A program made the position numbers and the translations under genes. The notes under the pieces were generated by a model. That model was not told where the DNA came from. It was given only the letters and a program-made list of their open reading frames with translations, and ran no database searches. From the NCBI RefSeq assembly GCF_014243395.1, contig NZ_JACLCP010000001.1, forward strand, positions 744,001 to 808,000: a stretch of DNA of 64,000 nucleotides. Reading direction: 5' to 3'. Source of the DNA: Winogradskyella flava (GTDB lineage: Bacteria; Bacteroidota; Bacteroidia; Flavobacteriales; Flavobacteriaceae). Positions 1 through 7,996 of the stretch are shown here, in pieces; within the stretch, counting starts at the first letter, position 1; each line of letters starts with the position of its first letter.

Positions 1-338
1 TTAGATACGTGTGTCTTTATAGTACTTTCAGAAACAAAAAGTTTCTCTGCAATTTCTTGATTAGATAAGCCTAATGCGACTTCTTTTAAAACTTCATACT
101 CGCGTTTACTTAAACCGAGTTCCCCAATTTTAGCAAAATCAACTTCATCTTTTGGACTTTCTAAAGATTTTTGAGTTTTTTTATTGATAAAAAGTCCAAT
201 ACCAATTGAAATTATAGCAACAAAAGCCATGATATATTCCACTTGTAAGTCACTACTGACCACAGCATATTTACTAAACTGAAAAAGTAATAGTAATGCT
301 ACAATGAGTAAGCTAAAAACAAGAATGGTTTTCTTCAT
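1..338 (-). CDS. Membrane-anchored LuxR-type HTH regulator (3' end cut by window)
   Basis: The minus-strand reading frame starts with ATG at 338 and runs off the window after about 112 codons. Residues 1-55 hold two hydrophobic stretches separated by a short loop, followed by a charged linker. From about residue 75 a LuxR/GerE helix-turn-helix begins (LSKREYEVLKEVALGLSNQ, then EIAEKLFVSESTIKTHVS), with the recognition helix intact. There is no receiver domain, so this is a short two-helix membrane protein with a DNA-binding tail, a type seen in Flavobacteria. Its target is unknown. It lies 9 bp downstream of the dehydrogenase gene on the same strand and may be co-transcribed with it. The last few residues are outside the window. 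Confidence 0.75.
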   Translation of the reverse strand, partial: MKKTILVFSLLIVALLLLFQFSKYAVVSSDLQVEYIMAFVAIISIGIGLFINKKTQKSLESPKDEVDFAKIGELGLSKREYEVLKEVALGLSNQEIAEKLFVSESTIKTHVS

Positions 339-347
339 TCTATAAAA

Positions 348-1325
348 TTAGCAAAATTTTGCTTTGATTTTATTCACTATAGTTTGCGCTAGTTTTATAT
401 TGCTTTCGACGGTCCAACCAGCCACATGAGGTGTAAGAATAACGTTATCTGCATTAACTAAATACTGAAACGCTTCTGGGAGATTAGATTTTTTACCTTT
501 TCGCATCCATCTGAATTTTGGTTCGTCAATTTTAAACAGATTCTCAAAAGACGTTTTTTCATATTCTAAAACATCAAGACCAGCACCTAGGATTTTTCCC
601 GAGTCTAAAGCTGATACTAAATCTTCGGTCACGACGCTTTTACCACGTGCTGTATTGATTAACCAAAATGGTTTTTTAAAGTTGTTAATGAACTCTGCAT
701 TCACCATTTCTAAGGTTAATGGTGTTTGAGGTGTATGCAAACTTAATATATCTGCTTTTTCTTGAAGTTTTTTTAGCGAAACTTGTCTACAATTGTCGTC
801 ACCAACATTAGCTTTAATATCATAGCAAAGGACTTCAACGTCGAAACCTCGAAGTTTTTTAGCAAAGGCTTTTCCCATATTACCATAACCAATGAGACCA
901 ATAATTTTCCCATCGAGTTCTAAACCACGATTAGCTTCACGTAACCATTTACCCTGTCTAACTTCCTTATCTGCTTTATTAAGTTTATTGAATAGGGATA
1001 GCAGCATACCTAAGGCATGTTCACCAACTGCATTACGGTTACCTTCAGGTGCATTAAAAAGTGTTACACCCTTTTTTTCCGCATATTCGCAATCTATGTT
1101 TTCTAACCCAGCACCAACACGACCTATGAATTTTAAGTTTATGGCTTTATCTAGAAATTGTTCATCTATGGTAAATCGACTTCTTATGATGATGCCCTTA
1201 TACTCTGCGATTTTGGCTTCAACATCTTGTTTTGAAGATTTATAATCTTCATGATTGGTAAAGCCTAAATCGTTAAGTTGATTTATGAGTAGCTCGTGAT
1301 TGGTATCTAGGTGTAGTATTTTCAT
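348..1325 (-). CDS. D-2-hydroxyacid dehydrogenase (phosphoglycerate dehydrogenase-like)
   Basis: This 325-residue NAD-dependent oxidoreductase belongs to the D-isomer-specific 2-hydroxyacid dehydrogenase family. The Rossmann nucleotide-binding motif is IGLIGYGNMGKAF near residues 141-153. The substrate-binding segment VGAGLENID lies near residue 71, and the catalytic His is in LTPHVAGWT near residue 298. The catalytic Arg is in NTARG. The protein lacks the C-terminal ACT domain of long SerA enzymes. It could be a short 3-phosphoglycerate dehydrogenase of serine synthesis or a general hydroxyacid reductase, and the sequence does not decide which. It is the second-last gene of a long minus-strand run. 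Confidence 0.85.
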   Translation of the reverse strand: MKILHLDTNHELLINQLNDLGFTNHEDYKSSKQDVEAKIAEYKGIIIRSRFTIDEQFLDKAINLKFIGRVGAGLENIDCEYAEKKGVTLFNAPEGNRNAVGEHALGMLLSLFNKLNKADKEVRQGKWLREANRGLELDGKIIGLIGYGNMGKAFAKKLRGFDVEVLCYDIKANVGDDNCRQVSLKKLQEKADILSLHTPQTPLTLEMVNAEFINNFKKPFWLINTARGKSVVTEDLVSALDSGKILGAGLDVLEYEKTSFENLFKIDEPKFRWMRKGKKSNLPEAFQYLVNADNVILTPHVAGWTVESNIKLAQTIVNKIKAKFC

Positions 1326-1360
1326 GATAACTTCCCACGTACATGGGAATCTCTTTTTTC

Positions 1361-1426
1361 TGTCATTCTGAACTAGTTTCAGAATCTTTTTGGTAAAGTT
1401 AAGAGATACTGAAATAAATTCAGCAT
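1361..1426. repeat. Inverted pair of a 27-nt intergenic repeat
   Basis: A 27-nt unit at 1361-1387 (begins TGTCATTCTGAAC and ends TTTCAGAATCT) is followed by a partial copy in reverse orientation at 1404-1426. The two CTGAA...TTTCAG cores match at 12 of 15 positions and could fold into a hairpin. Similar units lie at 2530-2556 and 3981-4007, each in the 3' gap of a minus-strand gene. This looks like a short interspersed palindromic repeat, and here it may also serve as an RNA hairpin after DUF6090. Confidence 0.5.
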
Positions 1427-2142
1427 TACTTTTTTAACTCTTCATCGATCTTCTCAATAACTTTACAGGTGGTTTCAGATACCTTAACACATTGACTAAA
1501 ATATAGTTGTGCTAAATAATTACTTTCATAAAGTATATTCAGAAATTCTGCATTTTGTAAAATGTTATCATAGTCATTTGGTTTATATCTTGTACCATTC
1601 ATTAATTTAAAGTGCTTACGCGTAAATGGCAGTGTTGCGTTGGTAAATGCATTTGCCACTTTTGTTTCTTGATCTTTTAAAAGCCAATAGTCTTCTTCAT
1701 ATAGCTTAACTAAATTAAGACGTAAACTCTTATTACTGATGATATCTAATCCTTGACTTTTTAGATTTTCGAAAGTAGCATAAGATATACCAAAAGCGTA
1801 ATTACCAGTTGGCACATAAAAATAAGAGTCTAAAGAATCATGATAGGTGCGTTTGGCTTCTAGATGCTCTATGAGTTTTTTACTTTTTGTTTTAAAATCT
1901 GCGAATTGTAGTTTTCGTTTTTCTAAAATGGCTTTATTGGATTCCAGTCCTTGTTTTAGTTCTTCTAATACATCGCGTTCTCTTGTGCGTTCTTTTCGAT
2001 TTTCATTCCAGTTATTAATCTGTAATGCGATTAAAATTCCAATAACGACCAATACAATTTCTCCAATAGCGTATTTAAAGTACTTGCCCATTTTGTTTTG
2101 GTTAATTAGTGAACGGCGTATATGGCGAAAGAATTTGATCAA
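1426..2142 (-). CDS. DUF6090 family membrane protein
   Basis: This 238-residue protein has the hallmark start of the flavobacterial DUF6090 family. A basic N-terminus (MIKFFRHIRRSLINQNKMGK) is followed by one transmembrane helix near residues 24-43, then QINNWNENRKE. The rest is a predicted mostly helical extracytoplasmic domain rich in Lys and Glu. No catalytic motif is visible and the function is unknown. Its start ATG lies directly after the cupin stop codon (2142/2143), so the two are probably translated as one operon. Confidence 0.8.
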   Translation of the reverse strand: MIKFFRHIRRSLINQNKMGKYFKYAIGEIVLVVIGILIALQINNWNENRKERTRERDVLEELKQGLESNKAILEKRKLQFADFKTKSKKLIEHLEAKRTYHDSLDSYFYVPTGNYAFGISYATFENLKSQGLDIISNKSLRLNLVKLYEEDYWLLKDQETKVANAFTNATLPFTRKHFKLMNGTRYKPNDYDNILQNAEFLNILYESNYLAQLYFSQCVKVSETTCKVIEKIDEELKK

Positions 2143-2508
2143 TTAAATCCAAGGATATTCAGTTTGCGTCATTTCATGTTCAACATCTCCTGTATGCGCG
2201 GTATTCAATTTTTCAAACAGTAAAAGATGTACTTCTTCACCGTCCATGGTAGATGGATTATGTTCTACACCTTTAGGTACAACTATCATTTCGCCTTCCT
2301 TAACAACTTCAGTTCGGTCTCTAAATTGCATATAGAGCGTCCCTTTAATGACCTGAAATAACTCATCTTCATTATCGTGACTATGCCATACAAATTCACC
2401 TTTAATTTTTGCAAGTATCACTTGCATATCATCTACAGTTGCGATGCGATGTGGATGCCATTGCTTTGAAAACAAAGCATGTTTGTCTTTAATGTTTATT
2501 GCTTTCAT
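2143..2508 (-). CDS. Small cupin-domain protein
   Basis: This 121-residue single-domain cupin has a first motif, WHSHDNEDELFQVIKGTLYMQF (residues about 41-62), with two His and a Glu as likely metal ligands. The second motif, VVPKGVEHNPSTMDGEEVHLLLFE, carries a further His. No signal peptide is visible, so it should be cytoplasmic. It abuts the DUF6090 gene. The substrate cannot be told from sequence: small cupins of this length include isomerases, dioxygenases and sugar-binding proteins. Confidence 0.8.
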   Translation of the reverse strand: MKAINIKDKHALFSKQWHPHRIATVDDMQVILAKIKGEFVWHSHDNEDELFQVIKGTLYMQFRDRTEVVKEGEMIVVPKGVEHNPSTMDGEEVHLLLFEKLNTAHTGDVEHEMTQTEYPWI

Positions 2509-2529
2509 ATGTTAAAAGTATAAATAATG

Positions 2530-2556
2530 AGATACTGAAACAAGTTCGACATGACA
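2530..2556 (-). repeat. Copy of the 27-nt intergenic repeat
   Basis: Read on the minus strand, this unit matches the copy at 1361-1387 at about 22 of 27 positions (TGTCAT...GAACT.GTTTCAG.ATCT). It lies between the cupin gene and mgtE. Confidence 0.5.
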
Positions 2557-2573
2557 AACTTATTTACGAAGAC

Positions 2574-3977
2574 TTATATACCCAAAATCAGTTTAGCAAT
2601 CCAGAAATACAATAATATTCCTAGTATATCATTACTGGTTGTAATAAAAGGGCCTGTGGCAATTGCTGGATCGATTCCTCTTTTGTCTAGAAATAGAGGA
2701 ACAAAGGTTCCTATTAATCCTGCAATAATGATAACGGCAACAAGGGATACGGAAATGGCTATGGCTTTGTCCAATTCACCAATATAAATCCATATAAATA
2801 ATAGTAGAAAAACTGCTAGGATAACGCCGTTTAAGGCAGCCAAGAGCATTTCCTTAATCAATCGGTTATTAACACTGCCCTTTACGTCATCATTGGCGAG
2901 ACCTTGCACAATAATTGCGCTAGATTGTACACCAACATTTCCTGCCATTGCGGCAATTAGGGGTGTAAAGAAGAATAAAACAGCATATTGACTAAACGCC
3001 TCTTGGAAACCTTCCATAATAATAAAGGCTCCAACACCACCAATAAGTCCAAGAAACAGCCAAGGTAGTCGTGCCCTAGTTAGTTCTATAATACTATCAT
3101 CTGCTTCTACGTCTCCAGTAAGACCTGCAGCTAATTGGTAATCTTTTTCAGCTTCTTCTTTTAAGACATCTACAATATCATCAATGGTAATTCTACCAAG
3201 TAGTGTTTGATTATCATCTACAACAGGAATAGCTTCCAAATCGTATTTTGCCATAACTTTGGCAACGTCCTCATCATCATCATTTACATGTACAAAATCT
3301 ACATTGTCTTTAGCAATATCCGCTATTTTCTGATCACTCTTAGCAACGATTAAATCCTTTAATGATAATCTGCCAATAAGTTTTTCTTCTTTATCTACAA
3401 CATAAATAGAATGTACACGTGTCACTTCTTTAGCTTGTCCTCTAATACGACGTAAGCAGCCAGCAACAGTCCAAGTTTCATAAACTTTAACCAATTCTTT
3501 TGCCATAAGACTACCTGCTGTATTGTCGTCATAAGCAAGAAGTTCCTGAATTTCGGCTTTGTGTTCCTCATCCTCGATTTGTGAAATAACTGCCTCTTGT
3601 CGTTCTTCGGGAAGTTCTGCGATGATATCTGCAGCATCATCTGTGTCTAGTTCCTCAACCTCTTCTGCAATTTCTTTTGCAGATAGGTTTTTAAGAATTT
3701 TCTCTCGATTATCCTCATCGAGCTCCATTAAGATATCTGAGGTAAGGCCAGAATCTAAAAGCTTTATAACATAGACTGCATCGTCATGGTCTAGTTCATC
3801 AAGAACCTCGGCAATATCTGCATAGTGATACTCGTGTAATAGTAGCTTTAACTCCTTGTCGTTTTGGTCTTCGACAAGAACCTCTACCTTTTCGATAAGC
3901 TCATCTGTTAACTGAAATTGTATGTTATCTTGAAGTTCTTCCACGTCATTACTTGATGTTTCTCGATACAATTTCAA
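2574..3977 (-). CDS. mgtE: Magnesium transporter MgtE
   Basis: This 467-residue protein has the full MgtE layout. An acidic helical N-domain (about 15-135) has repeated L..LD.DDA motifs. A pair of CBS domains follows (about 140-265). The membrane domain (about 300-467) has five predicted helices and the pore signature FFTPLIAAMAGNVGVQSSAI. It carries Mg2+ (and possibly Co2+) across the inner membrane, gated by cytoplasmic Mg2+ binding to the N and CBS domains. It lies 36 bp downstream of rsmA on the same strand. That gap contains a degenerate repeat copy but no convincing terminator, so read-through from rsmA is plausible. Confidence 0.95.
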   Translation of the reverse strand: MKLYRETSSNDVEELQDNIQFQLTDELIEKVEVLVEDQNDKELKLLLHEYHYADIAEVLDELDHDDAVYVIKLLDSGLTSDILMELDEDNREKILKNLSAKEIAEEVEELDTDDAADIIAELPEERQEAVISQIEDEEHKAEIQELLAYDDNTAGSLMAKELVKVYETWTVAGCLRRIRGQAKEVTRVHSIYVVDKEEKLIGRLSLKDLIVAKSDQKIADIAKDNVDFVHVNDDDEDVAKVMAKYDLEAIPVVDDNQTLLGRITIDDIVDVLKEEAEKDYQLAAGLTGDVEADDSIIELTRARLPWLFLGLIGGVGAFIIMEGFQEAFSQYAVLFFFTPLIAAMAGNVGVQSSAIIVQGLANDDVKGSVNNRLIKEMLLAALNGVILAVFLLLFIWIYIGELDKAIAISVSLVAVIIIAGLIGTFVPLFLDKRGIDPAIATGPFITTSNDILGILLYFWIAKLILGI

Positions 3978-3980
3978 AAT

Positions 3981-4007
3981 AGAATTTTGAAATCACTCGA
4001 AATGACA
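3981..4007 (-). repeat. Degenerate copy of the 27-nt intergenic repeat
   Basis: On the minus strand this reads TGTCATTTCGAG...TTTCAAAATTCT. It has the same length and the same conserved ends as the copies at 1361 and 2530 but is more diverged. It fills most of the rsmA-mgtE gap. Confidence 0.35.
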
Positions 4008-4013
4008 AAACAA

Positions 4014-4802
4014 TTAATTGATGTCGTTTTCAATTAGCGACGTTAGCTCAATTAAACGCGAAACACTTAATTGCTCTGGTCGCTGCCCAAAGATAGTATT
4101 TGCTTTTAAATTATCGGAAAGATTGAAAATTTTTAAACTATTGCGCAAAGTTTTTCTGCGTTGCTGAAAACCTGTCTTAATAACTTTGAAGAATAGTTTT
4201 TCATTACAAGGTAGTTTGTAGTGCTCTTTTCTTTTGAGTAATAGTACACCAGAATCTACTTTTGGTGGTGGATTAAATACAGAAGGTGGCACCGTAAATA
4301 AGTACTCAGCCTCATAAAAAGCTTGAGTTAAAACAGATAATATACCATAAACTTTTGAGCCCTCTTTTGAGCAAATACGTTGTGCCACTTCTTTTTGAAA
4401 CATACCAGAAAATTCAGGAATTTGATGACGCATTTCGAGTGTTTTAAACACTATTTGCGAGGATATATTGTACGGAAAATTCCCAATAATGGCAAAAGGC
4501 CGATCTTTAAAAATTTGAGTTAAATCGTACTTTAAGAAGTCTTTTTCATGAATTCTGTCGGCTAGGTTGAGGTAATTGTTTTTTAAATATTCAACAGATT
4601 CTGTGTCTATTTCGATAACATGAGTAGTAATATCTTTTTTAAGCAAAAACTTTGTTAAAACACCCATTCCTGGACCAATTTCCAAAACATCTTTATAACC
4701 ATTTAATGATAAGGTATCTGCTATTTTTTGGGCAATATTTTCATCCCTAAGGAAGTGTTGTCCTAGATGTTTTTTTGCTTTGACTTGATTTTGGTTTGCC
4801 AC
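4014..4802 (-). CDS. rsmA: 16S rRNA adenine dimethyltransferase RsmA (KsgA)
   Basis: RsmA dimethylates two adjacent adenines in the 3'-terminal hairpin of 16S rRNA (A1518/A1519 in E. coli numbering). The 262-residue protein starts with [18 protein letters not shown], typical of the family. The SAM-binding motif is [12 protein letters not shown] (about 40-51). The catalytic motif IV is GNFPYNISS (about 107-115). The length matches the family. It is followed 36 bp later by mgtE, a common flavobacterial arrangement, and preceded by the DUF4286 gene. Confidence 0.96.
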   Translation of the reverse strand: MANQNQVKAKKHLGQHFLRDENIAQKIADTLSLNGYKDVLEIGPGMGVLTKFLLKKDITTHVIEIDTESVEYLKNNYLNLADRIHEKDFLKYDLTQIFKDRPFAIIGNFPYNISSQIVFKTLEMRHQIPEFSGMFQKEVAQRICSKEGSKVYGILSVLTQAFYEAEYLFTVPPSVFNPPPKVDSGVLLLKRKEHYKLPCNEKLFFKVIKTGFQQRRKTLRNSLKIFNLSDNLKANTIFGQRPEQLSVSRLIELTSLIENDIN

Positions 4803-4856
4803 AGGTAGAAATTATTAATGTATCGATATGCTTTGCTTAAGCTCTGAACGACAAAC

Positions 4857-5177
4857 TTACTTGAAATTCACTGAATACTCATCAATAACTTCTAACTCTG
4901 TTCTAAATGCCAATGATTTATCTGCGAATCGTTGCAGGCCATCAGCTCTTAAGCGTTCAGCGTCTTCTGTATAATAAGCTTCTAGCGCTTCTCTAGAATG
5001 TGCTCTATACTGAATGGAGTACGTGTCTGCTTCGTCATCATCCACTAACACTTTGGTTAATTTGGCTTCTTTAAATTTACCAGTAGCTAAGACTTGTGGA
5101 ATGTGCTCTTTTATCCAATCTAGCCACTCTTTGTTTATGCTTTTATCGACGTTGACTGTAACGTTATATATGATCAT
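4857..5177 (-). CDS. DUF4286 family protein
   Basis: This 106-residue protein starts MIIYNVTVNVD and contains the conserved WLDWIKEHIPQVLATGKF segment (about 19-36). It matches the flavobacterial DUF4286 family, which has a ferredoxin-like fold resembling small dimeric monooxygenase-like proteins. No signal peptide or catalytic residue is evident. The family commonly sits beside ksgA/rsmA in Flavobacteria, as here, but its role is unknown. Confidence 0.85.
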   Translation of the reverse strand: MIIYNVTVNVDKSINKEWLDWIKEHIPQVLATGKFKEAKLTKVLVDDDEADTYSIQYRAHSREALEAYYTEDAERLRADGLQRFADKSLAFRTELEVIDEYSVNFK

Positions 5178-5251
5178 TGTTTTAGGTAATTAGGATTAGG
5201 TTTTGGAATTCTTTACAAAAGTAATTATAAGAAACCAATTAGGTCATGTCG

Positions 5252-5791
5252 TTACTTTTCTGTCCAAATGGTTTCAAACCTTTCGCAAACTACTAGCATA
5301 TCTTCAGATGGTTTTTGTCCATTTTCTTCTAGGGTACTGGTAAAAAACTCCCAATGTGCTTTTTTCCATTTTTTAAGCGGTTCAATATTGGTTCCCATAT
5401 CCATTTCAGCATATTCCTCGGATATTTGATTAAATGGAATGGTATCTACGGTTTTGATCTCGATTATAGCTTGGGCTCTACCATTAAAATCAGTTATAAT
5501 ATGTTTAGTCCCGATTTTTGGTAAATCAGCATTAGCATGTTCATACCAAGCATATAATCCAGAACCTGCTTTCTTTTTTCCATTGACGACCAATGCTGCT
5601 AATCGATTAGCGTCCTCCATATTATTATGAAAATACCAAGCCTCTGGCATTTCGGTATTTTGATATTTAGGGTTGACCTCGATGAAGTTATTCCACATTT
5701 CGTAAACTGATTTATCAATGCCGTTTTCCGTTTTTATTTCACTTTTACAGCCTACCAATAGTAAAAACGTAATCATTGAAAAGTATCTCAT
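5252..5791 (-). CDS. ASCH-domain protein with lipoprotein signal
   Basis: Residues 1-15 (MRYFSMITFLLLVGC) look like a short lipoprotein signal with lipobox LVGC. The rest (about 28-176) is an ASCH domain in order: YEMWNNFIEVNP, EAWYFHNN, the Lys-rich turn VVNGKKKAGSGLYAW, IITDFNGRAQAIIEI, and the closing HWEFFTS and EDMLVVCERF. ASCH domains are RNA-binding-like PUA-superfamily folds and are normally cytoplasmic, so the lipoprotein signal is unusual. An internal Met at residue 32 could start a conventional cytoplasmic version. It lies between the TPR gene and DUF4286 on the same strand. Confidence 0.8.
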   Translation of the reverse strand: MRYFSMITFLLLVGCKSEIKTENGIDKSVYEMWNNFIEVNPKYQNTEMPEAWYFHNNMEDANRLAALVVNGKKKAGSGLYAWYEHANADLPKIGTKHIITDFNGRAQAIIEIKTVDTIPFNQISEEYAEMDMGTNIEPLKKWKKAHWEFFTSTLEENGQKPSEDMLVVCERFETIWTEK

Positions 5792-5806
5792 TTAGAAGAA
5801 CAAATA

Positions 5807-7591
5807 TTAATTAATGCTATCACCTCTTAGCATCCTAAACTTTTTACGAGCTTCTATAAAATAAATACTGTCTTCAAACTCAAAAATGATTTTTTCGTAG
5901 AGTTGCTTGGCGTCTTCAGGTTTTGCTAAATGTGTGTTGTAGAGTTCTGCTAAATAGAAATGTGCATCATCGGCTAGGATATCTTCTTTCCAATCTTTTA
6001 TGATGAGCAGATAATTGCTTTCTGCTTTGTCGTATTGTTTTTTCTTTTCAAAAAGTTTCGCTTGCTGAAACAAGGCTTGGTCAATAATACTTTCACCTTG
6101 ATGTTCTTCCAAAATTTTATCTAGAAGTGAAATGGCTTCATCTGTTCTATTCTGAAACGAGAACAAATCTGCCTTTGCATAATGCTTAAGCGCAGTTTGC
6201 GTACTGTCTTCATATTTATTATCAGAAATTAAAAGTTTTAAATCTAAGGCATCATTGGCGATGAGCTGGGATGTCGATGACTTTAAAATTTTTAACTGAG
6301 ATTCTGCCCAATCAAAATCGCCCTTGTAATAACTGGTCTTTGCCACTTTAAATCTAGCTTCTTGCGAAATGGTACTGTTTTTTAAGCCCAATTGAATTTG
6401 GGAATAGAATATCAAAGCTTCATTAAATTTTTCTTGCAACACCAAAATATCCGCTAACAACAATTTCACTTTGGCTTCTTGAAACTCAGAAATATTCAAC
6501 CTCATACTTTCTTTCAAGAACTGGGTGGCACTTTCGGTATCTTTTTTATGAAAGGCTAAAAACTCGCCATAAGCCAATTGCAGTGGAATCGTCAATTCCG
6601 ATTTGCCATATTGCTGAAACAAATCATTATAGGCGTCATCAATACGCTTTAGTTCTTTTTCCGATGCATTTTTAGTATCGATTTCTAAAATATACTGATG
6701 TGCCGTCAATGCCGTATTAGCGTCTTGTGTAGTTTCTAAAATATAGTTGAAAATATCTTTTGACGTTTCAATAGCATTATCGTCGAGGGCAGTAACTGCC
6801 AATTCTATAATGCGATCAAGACTTTCAGGATTACGCTTATATAATGCTTTTTCCTGTATGAAAGATTTGTTATAGGCCTTCTCTTGTACATATAACCAGC
6901 TCAACAATTCATACCAATACGGACTTGGTTCTTGCTGTATTTTCTTTAATAGTGAGCGTCGTAAATAGATATTGTTTTCGTTGGACTTATTTTCGGATAT
7001 AAACTCGCTAATAGCACGTTTAATATTATTGAGATAATTGGGCCTATACGCTATATACTCAATATAGTTCTCGAACATCTTTTCTATATTGCCTTGATCG
7101 CCATAAATACGCGCTAGCTGAAGGCTATAGTCTTTATCTGGTGTTAGTAGTTTTCCTTTATCATAAACCCTAATAGCTTGATCTAATAATGAATGATCTT
7201 CAAACTTCTTGGCAATACTGTAGATATAATTGGGCTTTTCATCAATAAAAGCTACAGCTTCATCATAAAGTTGTTCTGCTCTGTCCAAGCTGTCCTTAAG
7301 TTGAAAGTTATAACCTAATTCTACAATCAAGGTTGGGTTGTATCGTTTTGCTAAACGTTGCACTAGTATATTTTCTGCTTCGTCATATTCCTCAAGTTGC
7401 TGATGGGTTTCTATAAGCTTATAAACGTACTTGTAACTATAAGGTTTCTCTTTGTTAAGGTTCTCATAGATAATCAAGGCTTTTTTAAACTCCCCTTTTT
7501 TGAAGTAGCTTTCCGCAAGGACTTCACTATTTTGACTAAAGCCAAAACGTAGTCCAAGTATTAATAAAAAGATGAAACAGTTCTTATGCAT
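5807..7591 (-). CDS. Exported tetratricopeptide-repeat protein
   Basis: About 594 residues if translation starts at the ATG at 7591. That start gives a clean signal peptide (MHKNCFIFLLILGLRFGFSQ). A longer frame to 7624 adds 11 residues before it and is less likely. The body is almost entirely helical TPR-like repeats (KKGEFKKALIIYENLNKEKP, YDEAENILVQRLAKRY, FNEALIFYSQIQ, YDKAESNYLLIIKDW and others). The C-terminal repeats resemble the YfgC/BamD-like tol-pal type found in flavobacterial envelope proteins. It is probably periplasmic or outer-membrane associated and acts as a scaffold. No catalytic motif is seen. Confidence 0.85.
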   Translation of the reverse strand: MHKNCFIFLLILGLRFGFSQNSEVLAESYFKKGEFKKALIIYENLNKEKPYSYKYVYKLIETHQQLEEYDEAENILVQRLAKRYNPTLIVELGYNFQLKDSLDRAEQLYDEAVAFIDEKPNYIYSIAKKFEDHSLLDQAIRVYDKGKLLTPDKDYSLQLARIYGDQGNIEKMFENYIEYIAYRPNYLNNIKRAISEFISENKSNENNIYLRRSLLKKIQQEPSPYWYELLSWLYVQEKAYNKSFIQEKALYKRNPESLDRIIELAVTALDDNAIETSKDIFNYILETTQDANTALTAHQYILEIDTKNASEKELKRIDDAYNDLFQQYGKSELTIPLQLAYGEFLAFHKKDTESATQFLKESMRLNISEFQEAKVKLLLADILVLQEKFNEALIFYSQIQLGLKNSTISQEARFKVAKTSYYKGDFDWAESQLKILKSSTSQLIANDALDLKLLISDNKYEDSTQTALKHYAKADLFSFQNRTDEAISLLDKILEEHQGESIIDQALFQQAKLFEKKKQYDKAESNYLLIIKDWKEDILADDAHFYLAELYNTHLAKPEDAKQLYEKIIFEFEDSIYFIEARKKFRMLRGDSIN

Positions 7592-7659
7592 ACCAACGAT
7601 GAGTGTATTGCGTAAATATAACAAATGCGTAAAGCAGATATTGTAAATGTTTTTATAAA

Positions 7660-7690
7660 AAAATGCCTAAACTTTAAGTTTAGGCATTTT
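7660..7690. terminator. Perfect hairpin terminator, usable on both strands
   Basis: A 13-bp perfect stem (7660-7672 pairs with 7678-7690, core ATGCCTAAAC) encloses a 5-nt loop. It is flanked by runs of A on one side and T on the other, so it can act in either direction. It sits in the gene-poor stretch 7592-7996 between serS and the TPR gene, where the only other items are a possible small ORF (7788-7856) and a weaker hairpin (7965-7982). Confidence 0.8.
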
Positions 7691-7787
7691 GACCAGCAAA
7701 ATAAATGTGCTATTAATCATTATTCTTATAAATATGATTCAATTACTTTGTCTAGGTGTTTTACTATTTTATTATTACTAATTATAG

Positions 7788-7856
7788 TTAAAACAATATT
7801 TTACTTACCATAACAACTAATGCAACTAGTAATAAGATGCGTTTAATATTTTTCAT
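7788..7856 (-). CDS. Possible 22-residue hydrophobic peptide
   Basis: A minus-strand ATG at 7856 opens a 22-codon frame ending in TAA at 7788-7790. It encodes MKNIKRILLLVALVVMVSKILF, a basic start followed by a continuous hydrophobic helix. It lies between serS and the TPR gene and is followed by the strong hairpin at 7660-7690, as a small independent transcription unit would be. It is too short for statistics to support. It may be a small membrane protein or a chance frame. Confidence 0.35.
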   Translation of the reverse strand: MKNIKRILLLVALVVMVSKILF

Positions 7857-7964
7857 AATTAGGTTATTCTTAGGTTGGGACTGCTAACTTGATAAAAATA
7901 ATTAAAAATAGCGAAGAAATACACGAATAATCGATAAAAAACACAATTTTTTAACAAATAAAGT

Positions 7965-7982
7965 AGAACTCGATTGAGTTCT
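7965..7982 (-). terminator. Probable serS terminator
   Basis: A 7-bp perfect stem (AGAACTC / GAGTTCT, loop GATT) lies just after the serS stop codon. On the minus strand it is followed by a T-rich stretch. The stem is short, so efficiency is uncertain. Confidence 0.5.
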
Positions 7983-7996
7983 AATGAGTTAAACAA

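Noticed and set aside
3559-3774. Ser-rich plus-strand frame inside mgtE
   Set aside because: It is the antisense of the acidic helical domain of MgtE, a clear gene on the other strand.
7625-7813. Plus-strand 62-codon frame between the TPR gene and serS
   Set aside because: It runs straight through the perfect hairpin at 7660-7690 and has no recognisable protein character, so it is probably chance.
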